A stretch of 64,000 bases of DNA from contig CP099839.1 of the NCBI GenBank assembly GCA_030062745.1, positions 21,089,324 to 21,153,323 on the forward strand. The letters are read 5' to 3'. Positions 24,220 through 35,922 of the stretch are shown piece after piece. Below the pieces are notes generated by a model that saw nothing but the letters and a program-made list of their open reading frames with translations, did no database searches and was not told the DNA's origin. Origin of the DNA: Capitulum mitella (Eukaryota; Arthropoda; Thecostraca; Pollicipedomorpha; Pollicipedidae). The translations under genes and the position numbers were made by a program. How positions within the stretch are numbered: position 1 is the first letter of the stretch; the number at the start of each line of letters is the position of its first letter.

Positions 24220-24830
24220 GTTGAAGATTTCACAATCGTCTGCGACTTCCAAGTCTTCGTTACCACAGACGACAAATAAATTGGGAACAGAACCTCAAGT
24301 CGGACGCAACAAGATGCTTCAAATGCTCGCACGCGCACACATATCATACGAACCTATCTACGGTTTCGCATTCAACTCTCGCCGGGCCAGGAAGCTCATG
24401 AGAACCCCACCCCTCCGGTTTTTCGAATATGGCCAGAAAACGAAAAGGCGCAGAGACATGAAACGTGGCTTCCTTTCCACTCATCCTTTTTACACATTTT
24501 CCCAGCTCTTCAACTTGAGGTCAACTCCCGCCACTGAACAAAGAGGCCAAGTAGACCATGTTCCAAAAAAGTCGAGTGTCATGGTTTTTTACGCAATTTA
24601 CTGAATAACTTAAAACTCGCTGCATGGACAAAATACGACAGATACAGCAGTTCTGTTATCCCAGATTTCTGGGAAATGGCAAAGTCAATAACCTTTGGTC
24701 AGCTAAACTTTCAGCCTTTTTATTCGTTTTTTATGTATGTAGACGGCACTTCATAGAATTTTCCCAAAGGTATAGCCGGAGTCAATGTTGCTATTCTGGA
24801 TCTCGGATCACATATTTAAGGCGTTAAAAC
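24220..24830 (+). mobile_element. Partial copy of the C-type TTAA element (C3)
   Basis: The segment at about 24,455-24,740 parallels 28,535-28,790: CATGAAAC, ATTTTTACAC-like, CTTGAGGTCAA, ATGTTCCAAAAAAG, CGACAGAT, TCCCAGATTT. No terminal inverted repeat is found, so it is a fragment. From 24.83 to 25.95 kb I see only unique-looking DNA with G-runs. Confidence 0.5.
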
Positions 24831-25959
24831 AAGGCTAGAAAACCCACGCACATAAACATACTTCACACTTGCGCGAGGTCAAAATAGCAATGGTCGTGGC
24901 TTTGAAACAGGTTGGGTGGTCACTGCACATCAACGAGAAACAGATTCATTCATCACGTTTAAAGAGCGACTGAAGACGCGAAGACCGACTAGTCACGGTA
25001 TTCTGACAGGCAGTTATAAAGCGGTGCTGCACGATACACTACGTCTTGCCGAAGCGGAGCTATGGATGTTAGGAAGGCTTAGCATTTCATCCCGCCTGGT
25101 GCTCCTCAGATGGTCAGGATGATCCTGGTTTTTACAAAAACACGAGGCCAGCGATTCTGGCTCACCATGGAGACGGACCCTGTGCAGCAGTGCAGGGGCG
25201 GAGCCAGCGGCTCGGTTTGGAAGGGGGGGGGCATACCGGATTTTGCTGGGTATGAATGGTAGGTCAGCGGCGAATCAGCGACTGAGGAGGGAGGGTGGAA
25301 GACACTGGCCTTGAGTTCGAAATGTCCGGCGACTGGACATGATTGACAGGTCAGCGACAGGGAGGGAAGGGTTGGAAGACGCTGACCATGGATTCGATGT
25401 GACTTCAAGCTCTGGCTGTGTATAAATAGCCATGTTTTTTTGCAGGGGCAAATGGCTATTTGGCGCCCCTAATCGCGGTTGAGGGGGCATGGCCCAGATG
25501 TCCCCCCCCCTTCCCTGAATCCGCCAGTCAGTCAGTGTACGGAAATGCACAATGTCCGGTGCATCCAATTAACACAAGACCTCTCATATGTCCGATATAT
25601 GTCAGAATTTCTTCTTTCCAGAAATAGGCCAGGCAGCGAAATTCAAAATTGTCTGAAAAACACAAGTTTTTTAGCAGAGCCGTTAACGTAAACGGTCAGG
25701 TAATATCGGACATGTGAGAAAATCAGAGCGGACACGATGATAAGAAGAGTGTCGGAGGGAATTTAATGGTGGGGGTAGAGACGCCGATAAGAATCCCCAA
25801 ACATTTTCGAGAAAAATGAGCTACGTGAGTGTCCCAAGACAGAAACTGGTGGAAAGTTAGTCCGAAATTTTATTCTTGACTTTGGTACAATAAATAATAG
25901 AAGAGCAACGGAATTTCACGGAGAAGGGCGGTTGCGTAGCTTTTGGCGGGGGTTAGAAG

Positions 25960-26324
25960 CTAGAATTTAGTTTCATTTGCTTGAAGTCCACAAGAGTGGA
26001 TGTATGCATCTAGTGAAGCTAGATGCATTTCCATCTCGGCAATGATAGCCGGTAAGACAGATTTTGGGCAAGACAGCAGCACCTGCGTGTCGTCGGCGTA
26101 TTGTACGACAAAGGCGCCGGCGACAAACAGGCTTATGTCGTTGGCAAACAAGATGAAAGGCATAGGCTCTGAAGAGGACCCCTGGAAGATTTCCCGGTTG
26201 ATGGGACGTGAAGCCGAAATCTGGCTGTGAAGCGACGAAGGGGGAACCCACAGCGAGTATGATTAGACAGAAAGTTTTTAAACAGCTCTGAATCGATGCA
26301 GTGAAGTTGCATTTTTGTAAACAA
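25960..26324 (-). pseudogene. LINE-type reverse transcriptase fragment
   Basis: The minus strand encodes FILFANDISLF followed by VVQYADDTQVLLS, the catalytic palm motif (YADD) and its upstream strand from non-LTR reverse transcriptases. Upstream residues of the domain (VGSPFVASQ, then INREIFQGS-like) are read only by changing frame, so at least one frameshift is present. It is a truncated relic of roughly 120 codons. The 26.33-27.0 kb flank has no recognisable feature. Confidence 0.8.
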
Positions 26325-27019
26325 TTTTGAGTGATTTTTGCGCTGTCAGGCGAGATTGTGGTTCTAGTTTAGTAATTTTGAACTATGAATATACCATCTG
26401 ATGCTTCACACATCCTTTGAACAAGTAAATTACTTTTTGACCCGTGGCCTGGGATCAGGTCACGTATTATACCGAATTTTCAGACCCGAGGCCGAATATA
26501 ATTCATCGGTTTACAATACAGTCTTAGAATGCTTATGAATGGCCATACACGCCTTAAAAACATTGATATTTGGTAAAACCTTACTTCCCAAGACTGACAC
26601 AACACCATTTCGGCCAGGCTGACCTGATTCGACATTTTGAAAAATTCTGTTTGTTTTCAGTGCGTGCACCATTTGCTTAACCACAAAAGTTGAGAACCAA
26701 ACCCAAGCTCATTTTCTGTGCAATTCTTACTGCCCCAATCCGGTTCCTTTTAATCGCCAAAATAAAGACCCTGGTCATCGCTGGGCATGGTTTCATGATT
26801 TACAAGGGATATTGTATGAACCGATGCAGTAGGATGCTATGTTGTGTGTTGTCTGATCAGTGACAATGTAGCAGATAATACGACAGATACCAGAAACTCC
26901 CGACTTATCTGCGTCAAAGGTTTGACGTAGGTCAATCTCGTTTAACATAAATATGATGGCTGCAGACTTGATATGCATCTTAAACACATCTGCAGAGTGA
27001 TCAAGCCAAACAGTCTTTT

Positions 27020-27416
27020 GCAATGAGAAAAAAACGACTACTGTCTGTGCAAAAGGACGAAATTTTTCCTTCATTTTCAGTTTCGCGTGAAATGACCTTA
27101 GGTGCTCTTTTACTGCACAGAGTAGGTAAAGCAGGCCTTCTTTTTACGTGTAACATCTTTGGAGCCTCATTACCGACTGTTATTGCAGTTTTTGCCCAAA
27201 TCTCAACAGCTGTTTTGATTTAAGATGATCACTTGTGACGTCAATAATGAGTTAACCGGATTGAGTTTATGTGCTCCTTCCGTCGCAACGACCTTTCCAA
27301 TAGCGTTTTTATTTTTTCTGTGCGACTTATTGCTTTCGAGATCTTTGGGGTCTCATGACCCCTTCCCCCACCGGCTTGGCAAAGGTGTATCCGTAGGCCG
27401 GCTCGGCGAGGGTTAA
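27020..27416 (+). mobile_element. Right end of a C-type TTAA element (C4)
   Basis: Ends CCGGCTCGGCGAGGG-TTAA (TTAA at 27,413-27,416), matching the reverse complement of the C1 left end. The internal phrase CTTTCCAATAGCG (27,291) also occurs at 29,555 in C2. The left end is not identified. From 27.42 to 28.09 kb I see no gene. Confidence 0.5.
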
Positions 27417-28094
27417 AAGAGCCGACACACGGTAGCCGAGGCGCTGCTTGCCCGTCTCACTGCGCACTTTGCAAACGGCATTTCGTGCTTTGCTTGGCTC
27501 GTGCTCGCTCATCGCCGTGCAACGCATGGCACGTCCGAAAGTTTTCAGGCTCGTTAGGCGCCACGATTTTGTGAACACGGGCTTTGTTGTACTCCTCCAT
27601 GTCCTGGGCAGGCAGCCATCCTAGTCGCGCGATCAAATCTAAGGACCATTGGGATTTTTGGAGATGATATACCACTTACGCAGAAAAGTTCAGCAAGGGC
27701 CAATGCCCTCCTCTCCCGTTTAACATTACCCCGATGATGATGCTTCGAGAGAAAGGACTCGAAAACGTCGTTGGCCCTCCGGGACAATTCAGCGAGACCC
27801 TACCTTCAGAAATGCATTCAGCCTACGATCAAAATGTTCACCGTCTAAGGTTTGCAGACGCGTAATTGTTATTTTTATTCATTTAGCTAGAGCGGGTTCC
27901 AGATGGTAGCGTTGGGATCAGAGTGCATTCTGAGCTGACTTAAGCCCGGTACCCAAATGTTTACAAATACAGTCATATTAGAATAATTTAAGACACCAAA
28001 CCAGATGCGCTGTAGGGCTTTTAGTTGTCCAGGAACTCCGCGACACGGCTGCCCCTTCAAAGGTTAGGTGTTCACCCTATAGGCCCAAGGCCAA

Positions 28095-28215
28095 ATACAT
28101 ATGGCCTTTCTGGGACTCGAACCCGGTGCCCAGGGGCATGGGAACTCCTCATCAGTTGAGGGGCCGAGAAGCATTTTGGGTGAGTTCTTTCCAGTCAACA
28201 CCCAGAGGGTTAATG
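28095..28215 (-). repeat. tRNA-derived SINE-like fragment
   Basis: On the minus strand GGGTTCGAGTCCCAG matches the tRNA B box followed by an acceptor-like stem, preceded by CTCAACTGATGAGG, which resembles an A box (TGGCTCAACTGATG). It cannot be folded into a clean full cloverleaf by eye. The body shares the phrase GAAGCATTTTGGGT with 20,236. Confidence 0.45.
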
Positions 28216-28504
28216 TTAAATTTCAGAAAAGTTTGGGGGCTGAAGCTCCCCTGGTCCCATGGCTCCCGCGCCTATGCCAGTGCCTCTCAACCACCGGTCT
28301 ACGTTGTCCGGCTTCGTATCCTCAGTGCTACTGTTGCGGTATTGGTTAGTAGTTCATCTAGCTTAGACACGCTAATCATACAGCTGAAAAGGTAATTTTA
28401 AAGCCAGGAGATCGTTATCTTTGACCACGGTGCACCATTTGATTAATTACATGTGCGCAACTGCGTATACAATAGTCATATACAATACATTCAACGTGAC
28501 GGGA

Positions 28505-29675
28505 ATTAGGATTGCGAGAGAACAAACAAACACAGAGCCATGAAACTTCATGTACTTTTTGCTTGATCATTTTTACACCTTCTGTCAAAGTTTTGACCTC
28601 AGGTCAAGTCAGATGTCAGACCTACGTCAGGTCAAACGGACCTATGTCCAAAAAAGGTAAGCGCCCTGTAATTTTTTCGCAAAATAAGGTATCACCATAA
28701 TGCTTCCAAGGATTAGTGACCCTGATAGATGCGACAGATCTGCTATCTCAGATTTTTCGGAATTTTCCGGGTCATTGACCTAAGGTCAAGCCCATTTTTA
28801 TGACATGTCGTCGTCTTTTGGAAAATTGACGGAATTTTTCAAAACATTTTTAGTGTGGAGTGAAGCAGACATCTAGTTACCGTCATTGGGCAAAGTATCA
28901 ATGACGTCCAGCCTTTGACCTGAGGTCAGGTCACGAATAACTGTTGTTAGCCAAATTGCACCGCCGTCAAAATCATCGATGAATTACTCAGAATGGATAG
29001 AAAATGGCAGAACTGGCTTGCACAGACGTAAGTAATACCAAGAACCTCAAAAAAGTTTAAAAAACTGCACATTTTGGAAAAAAACAGGCACTCGCGAATA
29101 AGGCTACGCCAATTCTTTACATTAGTAACCAATGAATTTTTCCGAAATTTGAGCATGAGAAACCGTCACAAGAACAACTAAGATCAATAAAATTTACATG
29201 GATAGGCTTATGTCGCGAAAATGAAGGACACTAAAATTAGTCCCCGTTAATTTCTTACTGCGTACGGCTGCGGCGCCCGCCGACAGCCGGTGCGAAAATT
29301 GCCGTGTCTTTAACTCAACGTTTCGGCGTATATGTTGAACAGATCTGAGAAATTAGATCTGCATCGGCATCTGCAGACCTTTCCTTGTGCGCTGGTGCCT
29401 TTGCCTATGCGTTATTAGTCACAGCCCTTGAGATTAAGGCTGTTTCTCGGTCTCATGCAGTCGGCTGTGATAAAACATGTATAGGACGTAAATTGCTTAT
29501 CTATTATCTAAAACTAAAAATGAGACCAGTTTCGAGCTCTAATCGTCACAAACTTTCCAATAGCGTGCTTATTTTTATCCCGCGACCAACTGTTCGTGAG
29601 TTAGAAGGGGGTGGTGAGCCGCCCCCCCCCCAGTCGGGCGCGGTCGTCGCCGACCGACGGTCGTGCGCGGGTTAA
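28505..29675 (+). mobile_element. TTAA-flanked non-autonomous element, copy C2 (left-truncated)
   Basis: The right end CGTGCGCGGG-TTAA (TTAA at 29,672-29,675) matches the C1 terminus. The body matches C1 (reverse strand) and C3. It is rich in TGACC/AGGTCA words, including near-palindromes TTGACCTAAGGTCAAG (28,778) and TTTGACCTGAGGTCAGGTCA (28,914). The left inverted repeat is missing. From 29.68 to 30.15 kb nothing is recognised. Confidence 0.65.
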
Positions 29676-30394
29676 GGGGAGAGTTTAGGCCCACGTAGCA
29701 TTTGTTTGCCTATGAAAAGACCCCACGAACTGAGAGTGGTTGTCTGGCAATGGCATGTTACTCGTCAGTCCACTCACAGTACGTCAAGTCAGTATTTCTT
29801 GCCATAAGCATCGCTTGCCGATACTGGTATTGGTACTGGTACTGGCATTGCCGAATTATTTGAGTTGCGAAGGTGAACATAGCGTAAAGTTCTCGGTAGC
29901 GTTAGCTTTTGTTCCGCATTCGACGCATTCCTTGCAAGAATGGGGTAAAAAATCCACCGTTGTACGCTTGTCTATGGCGCACATCGACAAGTACAATGCT
30001 GCAAACGGGCGTGCAAGTGTTGCACGACCTCCAAGGCACAATAGATAATCTGTTAGCTCGAGGCATTTTAACCTGCTCTGGTCACTTGGGTTACGGAAGC
30101 TGTGATTGATACATTCTACGTGACGGAAAAACAGCAAACATGAATGCGGAATTTGGCGACGAGAGGGCGTTTGCCCAGCATAGGATCCAGCGCCCCCCCC
30201 CCCCCTGACCTCCATTCCGCGGCTGAACGGCACCTGGTTTCGGCAGCTGCCACTGGAGGCGCCACCGGAGTCCACCGCCCACCGGTACCGCTATCGAGGC
30301 CATTGGTGGGCCGACCGCGGAGCGGTGAGAGTCTGCGGGCCGTCGCGGCACGTTCGGGCAGCGCGCGCGCTCCTGTCAGACGGCGCCAGCCACC

Positions 30395-31320
30395 ATGGCG
30401 CTCCGTCCCGACAAGGCTCGCGACGTGGAGAAGGCCTCGTACTACGTCTGGTTCCTGGGCGCGCTGGAGAGCAGAGGTCTGCGCGGCCGGCAGTACGTCG
30501 CGCCGGTGGTGGACGAACTGCTGCGCAAGGAGCAGCACGTCCAGCCGACCAAGGTGACCCTGCAGGTCAGCGATAAAGGCCTCAAGATCGTGCAGCACGT
30601 GCCGAAAAAGGGCGGCAAGGGTCGCACGGAGCCGGTGAAGCACTTCATCCCGGACCATGCCATCACGTGCGCGATACAGGAGCCGGCGCCGGACCGCGAC
30701 ATCGTCAGCTGCATACTGCTCATCTTCAACCCGGTGACGAAGTGCCCGGTGCACGTGCACACGTACAGGTGCGACTCGGCCGAGACGGCGGCGCTGCTGG
30801 CCGGTCAGCTGCAGGCGCTGGCCGCCCGCCCCGAAAACCGCAGTCACATCGAAGAGATCGAGGCGCGACTGCTGGAGCGCGGCCTGCTGGCCGCCACGGC
30901 GCAGCCGCCGCCGCAGCAGCCTCCGCAGCAGCCGCCACAACAGCCGCCGCCGCGGCCAGCGGAGCCGGCGGCGTCCAGCGGCGGCTCCGGCTCCGGCTCC
31001 GGATCCGGCTCCGGCTGGGCCGGCCGGCCGGTCGCCTCGCTGTACGACTCGCTGGCAGCGGAGCTGCGCTCCAAGATCCACGGGCGCAACGCGGGCCCGC
31101 TGCTGCTGCCGCCGCGAGACTACGACACCGGCCCGGCCTCCAGCGCCGCCGTCCAGGAGGACTCCAGCGGCATCGGCTCCGACGAAACTCCCAGCCCGGA
31201 CCACCGTGACAGGGACCGTACCTCGTCAGGTGAGTGCCCCGCCGGACCACCGGACAGGGACCGTACCTCGTCAGGTGAGTGCCCCACTGGACCACCGTGG
31301 CAGGGGCCGTACCTCATCAG
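30395..31320 (+). CDS. PTB/PID-domain adaptor protein, first coding exon
   Basis: The ATG sits in a perfect Kozak context (GCCACCATGG). Residues about 14-150 read as a phosphotyrosine-binding domain: strand 1 ASYYVWFLGALES, helix APVVDELLRKEQ, strands KVTLQVSDKGLKIVQ, FIPDHAITCAI, DIVSCILLIFN, and CPVHVHTYRCDSAETAALL leading into the C-terminal helix. The order and the central HVHTYRC…A…L pattern fit PID domains of cytosolic signalling adaptors. I do not recognise the exact subfamily. After the domain come a Gln/Pro-rich run (about 168-185), a Gly-Ser repeat and a Ser-rich acidic stretch (QEDSSGIGSDETPSP). The frame then enters seven tandem donor units; usable exon ends are 31,229, 31,274 (both phase 1) and 31,320 (phase 2). 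The frame stops at 31,322-31,324 inside donor 3's intron side. Confidence 0.85.
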
Positions 31321-31550
31321 GTGAGTGCCCTGCTGGACCACCGGACAACGAACGTACCTCGTCAGGTGAGTGCCCACCCGGAACACCGTGACAGTGACCG
31401 TACCTCGTCAGGTGAGTGCCCAGCCCGGACCACCGTGACAGGGACCGTACCTCGTCAGGTGAGTGCCCTGCTGGACCACCGGACAAGAACCGTACCTCGT
31501 CAGGTGAGTGCCCCGCCGGATCACCGCGACAGGGACTGTACTTCGTCAAC
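31200..31550 (+). repeat. Tandem array of seven 5' splice sites
   Basis: A 45-47 bp unit (core CCGTACCTCGTCAGGTGAGT) is repeated. CAG|GTGAGTG junctions fall after 31,229, 31,274, 31,320, 31,365, 31,411, 31,458 and 31,503, and an eighth, degenerate copy (31,530-31,550) has lost the GT. Each is a near-optimal U1-binding donor. Unit lengths of 45, 46, 45, 46, 47 and 45 change the reading phase between donors. In frame, the first copies encode DRDRTSSGECPAGPP-like repeats. Confidence 0.9.
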
Positions 31551-33362
31551 CTCGACGGTGGTATTTGATTACTTTGTTTCCGCTGCCAGTTCAGTTGATC
31601 ATTTGTGCCACACACGGAGCTTATTCCACTGGTAATGAGGGAATGAGTCCGGCGGAATCGTCGCCGGGCCGTTCAGCAGGAAGTGACGCGCCCGGGACCA
31701 CTGTAATGAAAAGACAGCGCTCGTCGCTTCTATCTCAACAAACAAGCAAGTTTTGCCTTCCCTCCCAAAACTGGATCATTGAAAATCATATTCGGCCAGT
31801 GCTGTTACCCAGCGTTTACGTTCAGTAAAACGAGGTCTTAGTTGGCAATAGTTTTTTATTATTATAAATTTGATCCGAATGGTTTGCTGGGGTGCTTTGG
31901 CAGCAGAGTCCGCGCTAAGGAGTGCTTGCCGCACGAACTCTGACCCCGACGCCCGATCGCGCAATTCCAGGCTAATAGCATCATTTTGAGGCGAAAGTTA
32001 ACTGCCACCATCAACGACACGGTCGCGTGGGAGACAGTGTCTCCGTCTATGGTTTAGTTGCCAAGTCACCTGCAGGAGAAACAGCGAGCGCCGAGGCGAC
32101 GCGAACCCACCTTGCCAGGGTGGGAGCGGTGACAGACTCTTTACCAGCTGAGGAACCGTCACGACTATATAACATGCAGCTTTACAGTAAGATGCTATAA
32201 CAAACCCTTTATTAAATATTTAAGCAAACGTCAGTCAGGTCAGATCACCCCAGGTCAAATTTCTGCATGTTTCTCACTCGGGTCGGTCGTCGGCAGTTTT
32301 AGAAAGATCTTGGGGTGGTGTTGGTGTAGGGGGTGGTATACGTCCTCCTCGTCCTGCGAGAGGTAAAGTTCAGTAAACGCCTTCGACAATGTTTCGAATC
32401 TCTCAAATCGTACTTCAGTAAGTGGATGTAATGTTACCCGTCCAATCCGAAAAATAAATGGTATTAGTGAACGCAACCTGGATCATTGACTTGGGGCTTA
32501 TTTTTATGTTCAATGTGACCTGAAAACCCCATGTGCCATCCAAACCCAACTGTCATTAAGAAACGTCAACATGAAAACAAAAAAGACATTGTTTGTCTCG
32601 AGAACGATATAAATACAAACATGACCGCACTCAGATCATCAATATGCATCAATGGTGATCAAAATAACAATATCAGGAAAGCATAGTTGTTGCAGATGAT
32701 GAAGGAAACAATGTCTCGCAAGTCTGATGCTGGTCGGTACTAAATCCAACGAAGTTAAGCAACGAAAAGTTTCTTGAAGATACTAAACGTTAACCTGTTG
32801 CAGACCAGTGAACTGGAAAGATTGTTGAAGGTATTGACAAAAGATGGAAAATAATGAAAGATGCCAAAAAAATGTTTAATTGGTTCCTTCTTCAATTCGT
32901 TATCCTCGTTTCTTGGGAAATGAGAAACAAAGAACCAAAGAACCCCTCCCCAGCGTTTGCATGTTTACGGACCAATGAATACGCAAAGGTCAAGACGTGC
33001 GGTGATCGCCGCTTCGTTGACAACTTGCCCATGCGACTGCTATCAGGTGTGCAGCGGTGATCACCTGCTGAGACGTATCTGCTTCTGGATAGAATGGACC
33101 AAAGGTGATCAGAATTCATCCATTGATGTTAGATCCCCTGTTGAATCCCCAAATATTTTAGTGAGTTTGTTGTATAGGCTTCTTTAGAAGATACGGCGAC
33201 GTAAAAGTATCACTGGGTGCCCAAGGTCGAGCCTTTACTAAATTAACTTGGCTGGGGCTCCTTTTACATCCTTTTTGTTGGCTGATCACATATCGCGAAC
33301 GGATCCAGCCAGCTATTAAATGACCTGTTCAACGACTCAGGTGTACCTTTCCAGCCTTGCTG

Positions 33363-34265
33363 ATACCAGGCTTATACCCGATTCTAGAAGAAACAGACTG
33401 GATCCTGGGATCGATTCTCTTCCGGTCAGAGTCAGAATCAAAATCGATTTCACTCATAATTGCCGGAATCGGAATCGGGGTTGAATTGCGCGGTTGTGTA
33501 GTAGCAGAAGTGGAATCGATTCCATTGTCAAAGCCTGACTCCAAAGCTGCAATATAATGAGCATGGAAATTATTTAGTTTTTTATCAATAATGATATCAA
33601 GGTAGTTCTAGCAGGTAGTTGTATGGTATTGTACATATATCCGTTAACTATTTTAAGTTATGTGGCCTGTTTCACTCCACACACTGCAGTTACAGATCAG
33701 GTCAGACAGATAGCGAGTGATAGAATGTGCACTTCCAATGCAAATGCACACTCATAAAAAAAACAGAGGATATTGCCTGGGCAACTCCACGGCTAAGACA
33801 GGTACACCGAATTGCTTTACATAGGAAGGAATATAAAACAACTTCATATCCGTGATGTGACAAACATTATGATCGCGTTGTATGTTTGCTTTCTCCTGAT
33901 TAATGATGGCGCGGAAGTAAAATACAGACAAACATTTCTATATGGGAACTATCTATTGCACTTTAATTTCTAACCTTCATATGTACCTTTTGAGAAATAT
34001 ACTGATATGAAAAATTAATATTTTGCCTGTTGAGAAAACAGTACCTTGTTATTTATACGCTGTATTATATGTGAAGGCGTAGAGAATTTTTCGGAAATTA
34101 TCGTAGTGGAGTCGATTTTGCAATGGACTCCTTTTATTTCGAGTTGAAATCGGAATCGAATCAGTTTTGGCAAAGTCGCATTGAGTCAAAATCGGAATTA
34201 AAATCCACAAGCCATCAGTCGGAGTCGGAATCGATTCCCCCCGAAGTGGAATCAAGCATAACTCC
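33363..34265. mobile_element. Possible foldback element with GATTC-rich inverted ends
   Basis: GATTC/GAATCG-rich blocks at 33,363-33,560 and 34,090-34,265 are arranged in opposite orientation around about 530 bp of AT-rich DNA. The outermost parts resemble each other when one is reverse-complemented (GCTTATACCCGATTC versus AGTTATGCTTGATTCC). No coding sequence. The 31.56-33.36 kb interval before it shows no gene. Confidence 0.4.
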
Positions 34266-34398
34266 GCTTGGTATACATCGTGGTGTTGCTGCACGATCGT
34301 GATCTCAGCTGATTAGGATCTTGCGTGACTGGCGTTTTTCAGTGGCGGACCGTGGGCGGCTAGCGGGCCTTAGCCCTGACCCTTTGACCTACAGCTCG

Positions 34399-35004
34399 TG
34401 AAGGCGCGAAATCATTGCCATTCTCAGCATGTCGAGCCCTACCCCTCGACGGCCTTCTGCGCGGTGGCCGCGACTGAACGCTGGGAACCTTCGCCAGGCG
34501 CAGAGATGCAGCGGAGCATCCTCAGCTGTGAAGACCATGCAGATATGACCACGCAGACATGGTGTTCGGAGCGGGGACAGCTGAGGCGGTGGCCCTTATC
34601 AATCACGTGGGCATATCGAGCTGCGGGAACAACGCTTCCGCCTCGGAAACGTGTCAGCCTGTCTTTCTCGTCCCGGAAGACGTTTTCGGTGACCGGCTGG
34701 ACTGGCGACCCGCCACTGACCTCTGTAGTAATTGTCATTGTTCTTCGAAGAAGACTTCTTTTTCGTTGATTCCGACGACTGGCCAGTCATCTTTGCCCGA
34801 CTTTCAGATGGATGTTCATTAATGTGGAACATGAGAGGCAGCTTGTCGCTTGGGGACACATCGTTAGAGAGCGACCACAGTAAGACACGTGATTCGTTGA
34901 TGAGCAGCAGACCGTTGAGTTTCAGAAGCTTGGAGATAATCGTTTTCACAGACAATGCCATTTGGAAACCTCAGACTCTGAACGCATTTAGTGCCAAGAA
35001 ATAA
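34399..35004. other. Interval open in several frames, no assigned gene
   Basis: Frames of 80-123 codons are open on both strands here and none has a recognisable domain, a clear GC3 bias or a good splice pair. It is therefore left unassigned. From 35.0 to 35.43 kb nothing is seen beyond a G-run at 35,234. Confidence 0.3.
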
Positions 35005-35433
35005 GAGTGCCAGGAACAATACACTGTTTGCCCGGAGCTCATCCGCTCTCTCATTCTCTTTAACCGCGATTCTTGTGATTAAAACCTCTTCTGTGGGCGC
35101 AACTAAAGTGTCTCTGAAACCTCTCTTCTTAGTCCCATAGCTCCGAAATGATGACAGCTGATAGGAAAAGCTCTGTCCAAATCAGACCAGTCATCCGGCA
35201 GCTGCCGAGGTACGTCGCCACCTTCCATTTGCAGGGGGGGGGGAGTTAGACACCCTCACCCAGGTCTGCAACCATTGACCCTTTTCGTCTGATTCAAAAA
35301 TAATCAGCTGCTCTCGGTGCTGTAACATACGGGCATGCTGCATTTTTGGCACTGGCAGTCGGTGCCGTGTTAAAAATCATTTCTGGCATTCCAGCCAGAA
35401 GTACGCCGAACTGCCTCCGACAGAGCACGAGAG

Positions 35434-35922
35434 ATGAAACAAATTTATGGAAAACGAAAACTGCGATTGCTCGTCGTCATGTCTGGCAAGCAGCACGATC
35501 ATCACGGGTCATTCTCCGTTCTGGAGCGCTCTTCCTCACGCCTCGCTCACACGCCGTGCCCAAGGCGGTCACCGCCCAGCGCGCCGCTACACCCGCCCGT
35601 GTCACAGCCTGACGGTGGCGGAGGGAAAAGCGGCGCGAACCAGCGACGCGACCCAGTTGTCGGCGCCCCGGCGGAATATTGGCGGCGCCATGATCGGCCC
35701 CGGAACCCGCGCCGCCGGCGGCCGTCCCCGGGCGGCCGGCCGGCCGACCGCAGCGGCGTCTCGCTCCAGAAGCTGCGGCCGCCGGCCTCGATAAGCGGCC
35801 CGGGGCTCCAGATGGGCGCCGGCAGCGCGAGCAGGCCCAGCGAGAGCTTCCCAGGGCCCGCGCGTCTGCACGCTCAGGGGCACTCAGGCGGGATGTCGGG
35901 GATGGTTCAGGCCAAGCGCTAG
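35434..35922 (+). CDS. Unassigned GC-rich ORF or alternative exon
   Basis: A 162-codon frame has strongly G/C-biased third positions from about 35,479 onward. The product is Pro/Gly/Arg/Ser-rich, with the segment SGVSLQKLRPPASISGPGLQMG and the C-terminus MSGMVQAKR. It could be a small gene (ATG at 35,434 or 35,479), or an exon entering at CCGTGTCACAG|CC (35,608, needing a phase 0 partner). None of the in-frame donors of the PTB first exon is phase 0, so a direct join is excluded. An AATAAA lies at 36,327-36,332. The antisense strand is also partly open. Confidence 0.35.
   Translation: MKQIYGKRKLRLLVVMSGKQHDHHGSFSVLERSSSRLAHTPCPRRSPPSAPLHPPVSQPDGGGGKSGANQRRDPVVGAPAEYWRRHDRPRNPRRRRPSPGGRPADRSGVSLQKLRPPASISGPGLQMGAGSASRPSESFPGPARLHAQGHSGGMSGMVQAKR

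Larger units (their letters stand above)
30150..31560. promoter_or_regulatory. CpG island over the first exon of the PTB gene
   Basis: CpG density and GC content rise sharply at about 30,150 and fall after 31,560, covering the start codon, the PTB exon and the donor array. A TATA box or initiator is not evident. Confidence 0.5.

Noticed and set aside
30116-31204. 362-codon minus-strand ORF
   Set aside because: Antisense to the PTB exon; no domain; explained by GC-rich codons of the plus frame.
31200-31550. CRISPR-like reading of regularly spaced repeats (also 52.69-53.57, 40.7-41.6 kb)
   Set aside because: Units are contiguous tandem repeats without unique spacers, in a eukaryotic setting.
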